A DNA stretch of 41,692 bases. Source: a virus. The translations under genes and the position numbers were made by a program. The stretch's first letter is position 1, and every line of letters begins with the position of its first letter. The notes below the pieces were generated by a model. It did not search any database and was not told where the DNA came from. It was given only the letters and a program-made list of their open reading frames with translations. The stretch lies in the IMG/VR virus record IMGVR_UViG_3300044811_000040, positions 1-41,692 of that record, one strand, 5' to 3'. This document shows, one piece after another, positions 7,721-15,095 of this stretch.

Positions 7721-7953
7721 GGCGCACCGTCCAGCGGCAGCTGGTCGGCGAGTGGCCGGTTGTACGCCACAGCGCAGGCCGCGCAGGTGCGTGCGGTCCA
7801 CCAGGTCTCATTTCCCAGTTCGCTGTTCGGTGGCAGCGTCGAGTAGATATAGCGGTCACCGGGCTCTATGGTCCTGACGCATGCGTACGAGTTGGTCTCG
7901 CAGTGATGCCGCTTGCGGGCGGTCCGGATCTGGGGGAACCCATCGCTACGCAC
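7717..7953 (-). CDS. Small zinc-binding protein
   Basis: 78 aa from GTG at 7953, overlapping the upstream gene by 8 bases. RKRHHCETNSYAC followed by RTCAACAVAYNR gives a likely four-ligand zinc site around a short beta fold (EPGDRYIYSTL). This layout (RH.C, I..G..Y, C..C) is common in actinophage early proteins of unknown role. Confidence 0.75.
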   Translation of the reverse strand: MRSDGFPQIRTARKRHHCETNSYACVRTIEPGDRYIYSTLPPNSELGNETWWTARTCAACAVAYNRPLADQLPLDGAP

Positions 7954-8431
7954 GGTCGGCTCCTTGCCCTTCCATTGGCATCGGCAGTGGGTCGGCGACG
8001 TGGCTGGCGTTGCGCCGCACCTTGGCGAAGCACAGCCGGCAGATCCAGCGCCGCACGCCGTCGGCCTCGTACGGCAGCAGCGGCCCGCGCACCGTGTTGC
8101 CGGTGGCCTCGCAGACGCGCATCGCGGCGGTGGTTTCGTCGGCGGCGAGGTCGGCTTCGGTGATCAGGGCGGGGTAGGCGTCGCTGTTGATGGCGTCGAC
8201 GGCGTGCAGGGCGACGGTGTAGGCGTGCTCACGGTCGAGCGGGTCGCCGCCGGGGTGGGCGTCGCTGATGTGGCGGCGGGCGGCGGTGAGCGCTTCGCCG
8301 AGGGAGGTGAGGTCGAGGTCGTCGGGGCTGATCCAGTCGCAGGCAGGGCAGCCGACGTACACCCAGCCGCGCGCCCTGGCGTGCAGGCGGAAGTGCTCGA
8401 CGAGGACGACGTCAGCCAGGGCGTGGGTCAC
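7946..8431 (-). CDS. Unknown protein with two CxxC sites
   Basis: 161 aa from GTG at 8431 (GTGA overlap with the SLOG gene). Zinc-type motifs lie at each end: VGCPACDWIS near residue 27 and WICRLCFAKVRRN near 138. Helical central part (LGEALTAARRHISDAHPGGD). Several His residues may add ligands. No family named. Confidence 0.7.
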   Translation of the reverse strand: MTHALADVVLVEHFRLHARARGWVYVGCPACDWISPDDLDLTSLGEALTAARRHISDAHPGGDPLDREHAYTVALHAVDAINSDAYPALITEADLAADETTAAMRVCEATGNTVRGPLLPYEADGVRRWICRLCFAKVRRNASHVADPLPMPMEGQGADRA

Positions 8432-8796
8432 CAGTCCCACCGCCGCACCGTGATGCCCGCGCGTTCGGCGAGCTTCACGCAGCCGGTCGCCCCCGGGGAG
8501 CCATCGCGAACGAAGGCGAGCACCAAGTCGGGCCGGGTCGCGATCATGTCCGCGTTGCGGCGATGTCCGGCCCGGCGGCCGTCGTGCTGCCAATCGGCGG
8601 GGTATCGCTCAACCTGGACGCCCCGGCGTCGGGCCCATTCGTCCGCGATGGCATCGGCGCCGCGTGGGCATGCGCCGTGGACCACCGTTAGGTCTGCGCC
8701 GAGCGAGGCTTGGTACTGGTCGAGAGCCTCGTCGATGGTTCGCGTGTCGCTCCACGTGCGTGACCCGGTGATGAGAATGCGAAATGCACTAGGCAT
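8428..8796 (-). CDS. DUF2493 / YspA-type SLOG-fold protein
   Basis: 122 aa, complete for this family. Visible motifs: ILITGSRTW (7-15, first nucleotide-binding loop), VVHGACPRGADAIA (38-51), the polar RRNADMI (79-85) and GSPGATGC (99-106). The fold is a Rossmann-like SLOG domain related to DprA and LOG proteins that bind or cleave nucleotides. DUF2493 proteins are common in phages with unknown ligand. It overlaps the previous gene by 8 bases. A role in nucleotide signalling or counter-defence is inference only. Confidence 0.9.
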   Translation of the reverse strand: MPSAFRILITGSRTWSDTRTIDEALDQYQASLGADLTVVHGACPRGADAIADEWARRRGVQVERYPADWQHDGRRAGHRRNADMIATRPDLVLAFVRDGSPGATGCVKLAERAGITVRRWDW

Positions 8797-9004
8797 GGGC
8801 GGTGCCGTTGCACTCGGCGCAGTCGACCTGGCGGGTGGTCAGGATGGCGCCCTCGTCGGCGTACAGGTACCGGTGGCAGCCGGTCTTGTACTGCCGCCCG
8901 ACGTCGGCCTTGAGGGACGCGCAGACCAGCTTGTGCACGGCGGGGGTCCGCTTCTTGCTCTGAAGGCGGACACCGGTCGCGGTCCGGTCGAGGAGGTCGC
9001 TCAC
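8789..9004 (-). CDS. Small Cys/His protein, unknown
   Basis: 71 aa from GTG at 9004 (GTGA overlap). Contains CASLKADVGRQYKTGCHRYLY and a C-terminal CAECNGTAHA zinc-knuckle-like motif. Basic N-terminus. No family recognised. Confidence 0.7.
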   Translation of the reverse strand: MSDLLDRTATGVRLQSKKRTPAVHKLVCASLKADVGRQYKTGCHRYLYADEGAILTTRQVDCAECNGTAHA

Positions 9005-9768
9005 GTCTGCAGCCCTTCGCCCGGGTCGTGCAGATCCTTGTAGGTAGTGGTGATGACGACCGGCACGAGTGCGCCGTGCGAGTGGTCCTGGGACACGGCG
9101 AACTGTGCGCCGCAGAGCATGCAGAGCCAGCGCTGCAGCACGGAGATGGGCGGCACCGGCGCGAGCGGTGTGACGGTGACGACGCGCACGGCGTCCTCGG
9201 TTCGTTCCAGGGTGTCGCGGGCGGTGCGTACGGCGTCCAGCTCGGTGCGCGCACTGGCCAGCTCGGCGCGGAGGAGGTCGTTCGTGTCCGCTATCTTCTG
9301 CGCGTCCTGCAGTGGGGCGTACTGCTCGCAGGGGTGGCATTCACCGCACGGCTTCGCGAGCTTGGCCAGTGCCTCGGCGCACTCACTCTCGGCGGCGTCG
9401 ACCCGGTCGAGGGCTTCGGCGAGCGCCTGCTTGGCCTCGTCGCGTTCGGCCTTGACCGCGTCGAGGTGAGGCGTCGGCCGTTCAGGTCGGACTTGGATCG
9501 GAAGTTCTTCCAGTGCGGCGATGAGGTCGGGCGCGCCTACGTCAGTACCGAACTCGGCCTCGGCGAAGAGGTGGGTAATGCGGTTCAACTTGGCCAGCGC
9601 CTCGTCGCGTTCCTGCTCGACGCGGCGCAGCCTGGCCGACGTGGACTCGGCGTCGGGGCCGAGGTGCCAATCGCTGTCGCAAAGCGCCGGTCCAGCGCCG
9701 AGCGCCAAGCGCACCTTGCGGTACTTGCTGCCGCAGATGTAGCACGCCGCGCTTCTGAGCCCGCTCAC
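9001..9768 (-). CDS. Coiled-coil protein with terminal zinc motifs
   Basis: 255 aa from GTG at 9768 (GTGA overlap). CYICGSKYRKV at the N-terminus and LCMLCGAQFAVSQDHSHG near the C-terminus look like zinc sites; a central CGECHPC adds a third. Between them are two long heptad-rich segments (about 43-65 and 100-135), then a third (150-195), typical of a coiled coil. The protein is probably an elongated dimer. Function unknown. Confidence 0.75.
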   Translation of the reverse strand: MSGLRSAACYICGSKYRKVRLALGAGPALCDSDWHLGPDAESTSARLRRVEQERDEALAKLNRITHLFAEAEFGTDVGAPDLIAALEELPIQVRPERPTPHLDAVKAERDEAKQALAEALDRVDAAESECAEALAKLAKPCGECHPCEQYAPLQDAQKIADTNDLLRAELASARTELDAVRTARDTLERTEDAVRVVTVTPLAPVPPISVLQRWLCMLCGAQFAVSQDHSHGALVPVVITTTYKDLHDPGEGLQT

Positions 9769-10022
9769 GACGCACGTCCTGGGATGACCGGCACCGGCGG
9801 GTCGAGCGGCCGCATGCCCGGTGCCAGCGCGTGCCGCACCTCCAGCAGCGCGTTCGTCAGGCGCGGTCCGGAGCGCTCACCGTTCAGCGCCTCACCGTTC
9901 AGCGCCTCGTCGATGAGCGTGACGGCCAGTGCGATCCGGGCCCGGTCGACGGTCACGTCCAGCTCGGCGGGCGCGAGCGTGTTGTCCAAGGTGACCCGAT
10001 CGGGCTTACGAAGGATGCCCAT
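9765..10022 (-). CDS. Small unknown protein with in-frame duplication
   Basis: 85 aa, TGATG overlap with the upstream gene. Mainly helical (VDRARIALAVTLIDEALNGE). The pentapeptide EALNG occurs twice in a row because of a 15-base direct repeat, suggesting recent slippage. Pro-rich C-terminus. Confidence 0.65.
   Translation of the reverse strand: MGILRKPDRVTLDNTLAPAELDVTVDRARIALAVTLIDEALNGEALNGERSGPRLTNALLEVRHALAPGMRPLDPPVPVIPGRAS
9876..9905. repeat. Tandem 15-bp direct repeat
   Basis: Two identical head-to-tail copies of CTCACCGTTCAGCGC, keeping the reading frame of the surrounding gene and duplicating five residues. Confidence 0.9.
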
Positions 10023-10399
10023 CAGTCCACCGCCTCAAGCGACGTGACCTTGACCGGCCAGAGCGACACCCACCAGTGCATCGGCAGCACGCCCGGGGTG
10101 GACTCCAGGTCGCCGATGTTGCGCAACATCCGGTCGCCGCCGACTTTGCGCAACGCCCGGACGAAGGTCGGCCAGTGCTCGACGGTCTCGCCCGCCTCGA
10201 CGACGGCCCGGAACTCGGTCCGGCGGCACCGCAGGATCTGACTCGTCAGGCCGAGCGCTTCGATGTTGGGCGCGTCGAGGTCAGTCAGCCAGACGAGTTT
10301 CATCCCCGCCAGCAGCGGATGCCCATGCGGTTCGAGCTCGCCGGCCTCGCGGATTTCCTTGACGCTGTGGGCACACGTGTAGTGGTACAACTCGGCCAT
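10022..10399 (-). CDS. YHYT-motif protein, possible ADP-ribosyltransferase-like fold
   Basis: 125 aa, ATG at 10399 in TGATG overlap. The start ELYHYTCAHSVKEIREAG followed by LVWLTDLDAP resembles the first strands of ADP-ribosyltransferase-like proteins (H-Y-T near the NAD pocket). Further segments are ALGLTSQILRCRRTEFR and a C-terminal WWVSLWPVKV. Similar short proteins recur in actinophages without a tested activity. I see no certain catalytic glutamate, so enzymatic function is a guess. It lies between the zinc protein behind ERF and a small helical gene. Confidence 0.75.
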   Translation of the reverse strand: MAELYHYTCAHSVKEIREAGELEPHGHPLLAGMKLVWLTDLDAPNIEALGLTSQILRCRRTEFRAVVEAGETVEHWPTFVRALRKVGGDRMLRNIGDLESTPGVLPMHWWVSLWPVKVTSLEAVD

Positions 10400-10563
10400 C
10401 ACGCCACCGCCGTACTGCGCGGCTTGCGGCCGCTGTGCGGGGCCGGGGCCACGACGGCTACCTCGCCGTCGGCGTTGAACCCCGACAGCGTCAGGCAGGG
10501 CTGGCCGATCTCGGCGAAGCACTGCGGACACTTGCGGAAGGTGGACCAGTCGACGACGGTCAT
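10399..10563 (-). CDS. Very small zinc-ribbon-like protein
   Basis: 54 aa between ERF (ATGA overlap) and the YHYT protein (TGATG overlap). Motifs FRKCPQCFAEIGQPC and APHSGRKPR resemble the small phage zinc-finger domain in which Cys-Cys-Cys-His bind one zinc. It may bind nucleic acid next to the recombination genes. Confidence 0.75.
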   Translation of the reverse strand: MTVVDWSTFRKCPQCFAEIGQPCLTLSGFNADGEVAVVAPAPHSGRKPRSTAVA

Positions 10564-11315
10564 ACCGGCGGCTCCTCGGCCCGCGCCGTGCGCTCCTTGC
10601 GCTCGATCAGCGCCGCGATGACCCGGTCGGCGTCGGCCCGCGTCAGGTCCGAGCTGGACTCCAGCTCCGGCAGGCCGAGGATCTTCGCGGTGATGGCCAG
10701 CCGGTGCTCGCGGTTCTCGTCACCGTCGAAGCCGAGGTCGCGCCACAGCGCGAACATGTGCCGCAGCTGGTCCTGTCCGATCGGGCCGTCCGGATCCTCG
10801 CCGGGCAGTGCCGGCGCGGCACCCGGGCGCGGCCGACGCTGTGCCGTCCGCCCAGCAGGTGCCGCTGCCTGTTCCTTGGGTTGCTGGCGCTGCGCAGTGC
10901 GCCGGCCCGACGCCGCATCGCCATCGTCGTCCTCGTCCTCGGCGGCGATGCCCGTAACCGCGAGCAGTGCGTACCGGCGGGCGTATGTGATCGCTGAGCC
11001 GTTCTGCTGCGGCGTGGAGCCGAGCAGCGGGAACAGCCCGGCTTCGTATTCGCCGGACGCCACGTGCAGCAGCCTGTATTTCAACACGAACCGCATCGGG
11101 TGATCGCCATCCGGGACCAGGTCGGGCGTGCATTTCCACACCAGACCCAGCTGATTGAGGCGGGTGAGGACCTGCCTGTTGACCTGGACAAGGTCGGCGT
11201 ACTTCGTCTTCTGATTCCCGACCTGCCCGTCCCTGCTCTTGGTCAGCACTGGCGGGTCTGACTGGAGCGCGAGTAGCGCCTCGTCGAGCGACTTCGGTTC
11301 TTCGGTCTCGGCCAT
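10560..11315 (-). CDS. erf: ERF-family single-strand annealing protein
   Basis: 251 aa, TGATG overlap with the exonuclease gene. Residues 1-125 carry the ERF core: YADLVQVNRQVLTRLNQLGL, the beta segment FVLKYRLLHVASG, and SAITYARRYALLAVTGIAAE, which ends in an acidic run (EDEDDDGD). ERF proteins anneal complementary single strands during phage recombination. A disordered Arg/Pro/Ala linker (130-175) leads to a helical C-terminal domain (DQLRHMFALWRDLGF). With the upstream nuclease it forms a two-gene recombination unit. Confidence 0.93.
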   Translation of the reverse strand: MAETEEPKSLDEALLALQSDPPVLTKSRDGQVGNQKTKYADLVQVNRQVLTRLNQLGLVWKCTPDLVPDGDHPMRFVLKYRLLHVASGEYEAGLFPLLGSTPQQNGSAITYARRYALLAVTGIAAEDEDDDGDAASGRRTAQRQQPKEQAAAPAGRTAQRRPRPGAAPALPGEDPDGPIGQDQLRHMFALWRDLGFDGDENREHRLAITAKILGLPELESSSDLTRADADRVIAALIERKERTARAEEPPV

Positions 11316-12163
11316 CAGTCCTCCATCGCCAACTCGCTGGCCAACTGGGTCAGCGCGTAGGTCGAGGCGGTCGGCGGGGTGATCGGCTCGCCGACGAGGT
11401 CCCGCAGGGTGGTCTGGATCCGGGCGACCTCCTTGACGTACAGGAAGTCCCGGTACTGCTCCTCGCCGCACAGCAGCGGCACGAACGAGTAGCCGGTCGC
11501 CGTGATGTGGATGCCGGCGCAGAAGTCCACCTCGGGCATGTCGATGACCGTGCCGTCGTCGGTGATCAGGAACTCCGAGAACCGGTACGGCGACAGCTGC
11601 ATCGCGACGTCACCGAAGATCCCGGACTTGCTGGTCTTCCAGTCGAGCAGGCCTCGCGAGAACCCGCCGGCGTCGCGCGGGATGTGGTCGTACTCCGGCA
11701 TCTCCGGCAGGAGCACGTCGGCGATGAGGTCGCAGGTGCCGACGTGCCGACGGGTCTCGGAGTAGACGACCGCCTCGACGTGCACCGCGCGGACCTCGAA
11801 CTCGTCGAGGAACTTCACGCACGAGTCGACGTAGCCGACCAGCGCGTCGGGCACGGTCACCTTGTCGCCGCCGATCAGCCGCTCGGCCATCTTGTGGACA
11901 GCCGTGCCCTTGTTCGATGCGGCATCGCGCTTCTCGTACCGGCCGCCCTTCATCTTCTTGAGCCGCTCCGACAGCGGCAGCTCGGAGAGCGCATCCCAGT
12001 TGTCGACGGCATACTCGGCGGTCGCTTCGCCTGCCCAGTTCAGCAGTGCCGGCTTCGGCATGCCGTCACCGACGATCGACGTCACGCCGGGCACGCGCTC
12101 GCCGTTGGCGTCGAGGTCGACGTACCAGTGGTTGCGGCCGTTGTCCTTGCGGGCAATCTTCAT
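11315..12163 (-). CDS. PD-(D/E)XK exonuclease (RecB/Cas4-like)
   Basis: 282 aa, ATGA overlap. The motif chain is complete: GTAVHKMAE with H90, E130 in HVEAVVYSE, GTCDLIADV with D145, LLDWKTSKS with D174 and K176, and MQLSPYRF with Q189. This is the active site of RecB-family exonucleases that resect DNA ends for recombination. ERF follows directly, giving the usual phage exonuclease plus annealase pair. Confidence 0.9.
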   Translation of the reverse strand: MKIARKDNGRNHWYVDLDANGERVPGVTSIVGDGMPKPALLNWAGEATAEYAVDNWDALSELPLSERLKKMKGGRYEKRDAASNKGTAVHKMAERLIGGDKVTVPDALVGYVDSCVKFLDEFEVRAVHVEAVVYSETRRHVGTCDLIADVLLPEMPEYDHIPRDAGGFSRGLLDWKTSKSGIFGDVAMQLSPYRFSEFLITDDGTVIDMPEVDFCAGIHITATGYSFVPLLCGEEQYRDFLYVKEVARIQTTLRDLVGEPITPPTASTYALTQLASELAMED

Positions 12164-12486
12164 TGCTCAGTTCCTTCTGGGTTGTGGACCGCGTCGAGCA
12201 ATTCGTCGGCCTCGGCGTTCATCCGGTCGTAGAGCAGCATCCCGATCGCCGTGAGCCGGTCCTCCTGAAGGAGCCCGGCCACCTCCTGCCGCTCGTCGGA
12301 CAGGTTGTCGCGCAGCCCGTTCCACAGCGCGTTGACCCAGCTCTCCACGACGGTGGCCTCTTCGCCGAGGTCCATCGCGGCGAGCAGTGATGCCCCGTCG
12401 TGGACGGCCCGGTCGAGGACGGCGCGGACGCGGTCCTCGTGGTCGGTCTGGGCCTGCCACTCGTCGGGCCTGCGGTACTCGTTCAT
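12160..12486 (-). CDS. Unknown acidic helical protein
   Basis: 108 aa, ATGA overlap on both sides. Strongly acidic and helical (DRVRAVLDRAVHDGASLLAAM, then ESWVNALWNGLRDNLSDE). Directly upstream of the exonuclease gene, so an accessory role in recombination is possible but untested. No family recognised. Confidence 0.75.
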   Translation of the reverse strand: MNEYRRPDEWQAQTDHEDRVRAVLDRAVHDGASLLAAMDLGEEATVVESWVNALWNGLRDNLSDERQEVAGLLQEDRLTAIGMLLYDRMNAEADELLDAVHNPEGTEQ

Positions 12487-12668
12487 CGCAGCCCCACCAC
12501 CCGGGCCGCGCGTTCGTAGTCGACCAGCTCGTGCATCCGGGCGCCCAGCTCGGTGGCGTAGTTGCCCTCGGCGCGCTGGGCGAGGTGGTCGAACTGCGCC
12601 GCTCCGGCCTCGGCCAGCTCGACGGCGAACCTGCGAAGGACCTTCAGCTCCAGCTCATCGGTGATCAC
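12483..12668 (-). CDS. Small helical protein, unknown
   Basis: 61 aa from GTG at 12668 in GTGA overlap with the methyltransferase-like gene. All-helical and amphipathic (LKVLRRFAVELAEAG, ELGARMHELVDYERAARV). Confidence 0.65.
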   Translation of the reverse strand: MITDELELKVLRRFAVELAEAGAAQFDHLAQRAEGNYATELGARMHELVDYERAARVVGLR

Positions 12669-13315
12669 GACTCGGCTCCTCGCTCGTAGACGGTCACGTA
12701 GTCGTGCAGGCCGTACCACTGCACGGGCCGGTGCTCGGCGACCGAGTGCCAGCCGTCGCGGATGGCGGACCACATGTCGTCATCGCCGCAGCAGCCGTAC
12801 TCGCCCTCACCGATGAACACGAACCGCTCACCCTGGTAGGCGGCGAGGATGCAGGCCCCGGTCGGGTCGTCGTACGGCGGCCAGGACAGCAGCAGCGTCC
12901 GGCCCTCACCGTTCACGGTCACGGCGTCGACGGCGTCGGACTTCAGCACCGGGCTGAAGGGCTCGGACCGCGAGTGCCAGACGCGCTTCACCTCAGGGTT
13001 GCCGGTCGGCGGATTCAGGTCTGAGCTGACGACGTCGGCGCCGTGCTGGGCGAGCAGGAATCCCCAGTAGCCGGTACCGGCGATCGGGTCGATCACCCGA
13101 CGTCCGATGTGCTCGGCGACGAAGGCGACGGTGTCAGGCGCGGTGATGGTCCACGCGTACTGGTCGCTCAGACCGTGGCGGCCGAGCGTCTCATGCCAGC
13201 GGACAGCACCGCCGATCTGGCGGGACGGACTCTCCCAGCTGTGGTACTTCTCGACGTTCACGAGGTCGTGGACCTCGTCCCAGTACGGGTTGGCGTAGGT
13301 CGTCTGGGTCGTCAC
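12665..13315 (-). CDS. SAM-dependent methyltransferase-like protein
   Basis: 216 aa from GTG at 13315 (GTGA overlap). Motif I, RVIDPIAGTGYWGFLLAQHG (73-92), and the acidic end of strand 2 (SSDLNPP, 98-103) bind SAM. The catalytic motif IV position reads LLLSWPPYDD (141-150), where DNA adenine or cytosine-N4 methylases have D/N/S-PP-Y/F. The Trp before PPY and the lack of a target-recognition domain make DNA modification uncertain. Comparable proteins occur in many actinophages, often annotated only as class I methyltransferases. Confidence 0.8.
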   Translation of the reverse strand: MTTQTTYANPYWDEVHDLVNVEKYHSWESPSRQIGGAVRWHETLGRHGLSDQYAWTITAPDTVAFVAEHIGRRVIDPIAGTGYWGFLLAQHGADVVSSDLNPPTGNPEVKRVWHSRSEPFSPVLKSDAVDAVTVNGEGRTLLLSWPPYDDPTGACILAAYQGERFVFIGEGEYGCCGDDDMWSAIRDGWHSVAEHRPVQWYGLHDYVTVYERGAES

Positions 13316-13620
13316 GACTCGGCCCGCCTTGCCGCTGCTTCCTTGCGGATGTGGGTGCGGTGTCGCGCGGTGTAGAACACGCCGATCTCGGTCGCGTGCC
13401 TGCGGCTGCGCCAGCGGGCACAGACCTCGGCGAGCCGCTCCCAGCGGTGCACGCACAGCACGTGTTCGTTGCGCTGGTACTGGCGGACCACCAGCCACGG
13501 CAGCGGCTTGCGCCACCACCACTGGCGCTTCGGTGCGGCGCTGTCGGCGATCAGCCGTTCCAGGTGCGCCCGGTCGGCGGTCATCCACGCGACGGTGGTC
13601 TCGGACTGCTCGGGGCTCAT
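13312..13620 (-). CDS. Unknown basic protein
   Basis: 102 aa, ATGA overlap. Very rich in Trp, Arg and His (RQWWWRKPLPWLVV, VCARWRSRRHATE). It may bind nucleic acid. No family recognised. Confidence 0.7.
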   Translation of the reverse strand: MSPEQSETTVAWMTADRAHLERLIADSAAPKRQWWWRKPLPWLVVRQYQRNEHVLCVHRWERLAEVCARWRSRRHATEIGVFYTARHRTHIRKEAAARRAES

Positions 13621-13862
13621 CGCAGAACCACCACCAGAGTCATCCGGTCGATGTCGTAGCCGAGGAGCGCGCCTTTATCCAGGCCGGTCAACGTCTCGTA
13701 GGCCTGGAGCGCCCGGTTGATGGCGTCCGTGCGGGAGATGCCCTCACGCTCGGCGGCGGTCTCGATGGCCTTCCAGGCGACCGGGAGCAGGTTGACCGAG
13801 ACCTTTACCAGTCCGGCGGGGATCTCCGATTCGGGCGTTGGCTCGGCGTTCGGGGTGGTCAT
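13617..13862 (-). CDS. Ribbon-helix-helix (CopG-like) DNA-binding protein
   Basis: 81 aa, ATGA overlaps at both ends. Residues 19-58 fit the ribbon-helix-helix pattern: VKVSVNLLP is the DNA-contacting strand, AWKAIETAAEREGIS is helix A and turn, and RTDAINRALQAYETL is helix B. Such proteins dimerise and act as repressors of their own operon. There is no visible toxin partner. Confidence 0.8.
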   Translation of the reverse strand: MTTPNAEPTPESEIPAGLVKVSVNLLPVAWKAIETAAEREGISRTDAINRALQAYETLTGLDKGALLGYDIDRMTLVVVLR

Positions 13863-14023
13863 CGCTCACTCACCCAGACGCCGTTTTCGCAGTGCTCGAC
13901 GATGCCGCCCGGCTTGTAGCGCGAGACGTCTCTGGTCCCGCAGGACTCCGGGCCGCAGGCGGTGAGCAGCGCCAGCACGACGGCGGTCACCAGCAGCGCG
14001 GTCAGCGGGTGGCGGTCGGCCAT
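13859..14023 (-). CDS. Very small putative lipoprotein
   Basis: 54 aa. The start codon overlaps the previous stop (TGATG) and the end overlaps the next start (ATGA). A hydrophobic N-terminus (ALLVTAVVLALLTAC) carries a lipobox LTAC with Cys at residue 23. The mature part has two more Cys (ESCGT, EHCEN), perhaps one disulfide. It should be anchored outside the cell membrane. It is the second lipoprotein-like gene in a row. Confidence 0.65.
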   Translation of the reverse strand: MADRHPLTALLVTAVVLALLTACGPESCGTRDVSRYKPGGIVEHCENGVWVSER

Positions 14024-14481
14024 CACTTCGCCGCCTTGATCCAGCGGCAGCCGCCGGTGAACTCGACGCCCGCGTCCGTCTTCTTCACGACGATGCGGCC
14101 CTTCGCGCCGACGCCCAGGTTGCCGTTGGCGATGACCGAGTTCAGCTCGCCGTCGAAGGCCTTCAGCCGCGCCCAGTAGCAGTTGAACGCGTCGGCCGGG
14201 ACGGTCGTCGTGTACGTGCCCGCCTGAATGTCGGTGCCGACCTTCAGCTGCCCGTCGCCGAGACCGGCTGGCGGCTTGCCCTTCGGCGCGGCGGCTGCGG
14301 TGGCGGCCGGGCTGTCGTTCAGCGGCGGTGCGTCCGGGGTGGCGGCACCAGCGCAGCCGACGGTGAAGGCGGCGGCGAGCAGGGTGCCGAGGCTGATGTA
14401 CAGGAAGGTGTGCTTGCGGGCGGCGCGGTGCTTGCCCTTGTAGCGACGGCGGCTGTTCTTGGACTTGTAAACGGTGCTCAT
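14023..14481 (-). CDS. Secreted / lipoprotein-like protein
   Basis: 152 aa; AAGGA nine bases before the ATG. A very basic N-terminus (about 26 residues) is followed by one hydrophobic segment (TFLYISLGTLLAAAFTVGC) whose end resembles a lipobox. After a Pro/Ala linker comes a domain with KVGTDIQAGTY, CYWARLKAFDGELN, VIANGN and a closing GGCRW. This is the layout of the actinobacterial domain written as VG.DI.PGTY...CYW.R...CG.W, found in exported proteins. Expression from an early phage operon suggests an envelope role such as superinfection exclusion; that is inference. Confidence 0.8.
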   Translation of the reverse strand: MSTVYKSKNSRRRYKGKHRAARKHTFLYISLGTLLAAAFTVGCAGAATPDAPPLNDSPAATAAAAPKGKPPAGLGDGQLKVGTDIQAGTYTTTVPADAFNCYWARLKAFDGELNSVIANGNLGVGAKGRIVVKKTDAGVEFTGGCRWIKAAK

Positions 14482-14520
14482 GTCTCTATGTCCTTACGTA
14501 CGAGTGCTTGCGGGTTAGGT

Positions 14521-14554
14521 GGCCCGGGACGCGCATCTCCACGCGCCCCGGGCC
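14521..14554. terminator. Intercistronic hairpin (possible attenuator)
   Basis: GGCCCGGG pairs with CCCGGGCC, with an inner CGCG/CGCG stem and a short loop. It lies in one of the few gaps of the early operon (14482-14595), just before the lipoprotein-like gene. No U-run follows, so it may be a partial terminator, pause or mRNA-stability element. Confidence 0.5.
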
Positions 14555-14595
14555 GGTCCGGATCGGGCCCGTACTCGGCGGGTCCGAGCCGGGGT

Positions 14596-14862
14596 TCAGG
14601 AGCCGGCGGCCGGGGAGCTGGCCGCCGCGTCGGGTCTGGCACGGAGGCGGATCGTGCGCTCGTAGCCGGGCGCGGCCGACAGGACCAGGTCGTGGGTGAA
14701 GCAGACCGGCACGTGGGCGAACACCTTCACTTCGTCCCGGGTCGCGCTGACGATGGTCAGCTCGGTGGCCCGGTGCTCGCACGGCTCAAGGCCCTGCGGC
14801 ACGACGTCGTTGAGCTTGGCCGCGAGGTGCCAGAACTCGGTGATGCGGCACTGGCCCATCAC
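14596..14862 (-). CDS. Unknown beta-rich protein
   Basis: 88 aa from GTG at 14862 (GTGA overlap) or the next codon, ATG at 14859. Contains LTIVSATRDEVKVFAHVPVC and FTHDLVLSAAPGYERTIRL, an alternating beta pattern. It precedes the 14.5 kb hairpin. No family recognised. Confidence 0.65.
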   Translation of the reverse strand: MMGQCRITEFWHLAAKLNDVVPQGLEPCEHRATELTIVSATRDEVKVFAHVPVCFTHDLVLSAAPGYERTIRLRARPDAAASSPAAGS

Positions 14863-15095
14863 TCGCCGCCGTTCGGTCGCGGGATGCCCTCGATGAACCG
14901 CCGAGCGCCCCGGGCGCCGCCGAGCATGACCTCACCGAGGAACAGGCCCTGCAGTGCCGGGTTGAGAATCCCGGCCGTTCCCGCGTGCGTGCCGAGGTCG
15001 GACACCAGCGACGACATCGCTGCCCCGCCGTCGTTCAGGTCGACGTACTCCATCGCGCGAGTCACGGCCCAGTCGAAGTGCTCAGCGGCGTCCAT
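14859..15095 (-). CDS. Unknown small protein
   Basis: 78 aa, TGATG overlap. Helical N-terminal part (EHFDWAVTRAMEYVDLND) and a Gly/Arg-rich C-terminal part (GEVMLGGARGARRF). Function unknown. Confidence 0.7.
   Translation of the reverse strand: MDAAEHFDWAVTRAMEYVDLNDGGAAMSSLVSDLGTHAGTAGILNPALQGLFLGEVMLGGARGARRFIEGIPRPNGGE

Noticed and set aside
9876-9905. Start of a CRISPR-like array
   Set aside because: Only two 15-bp copies without spacers, inside a reading frame; simple tandem duplication.
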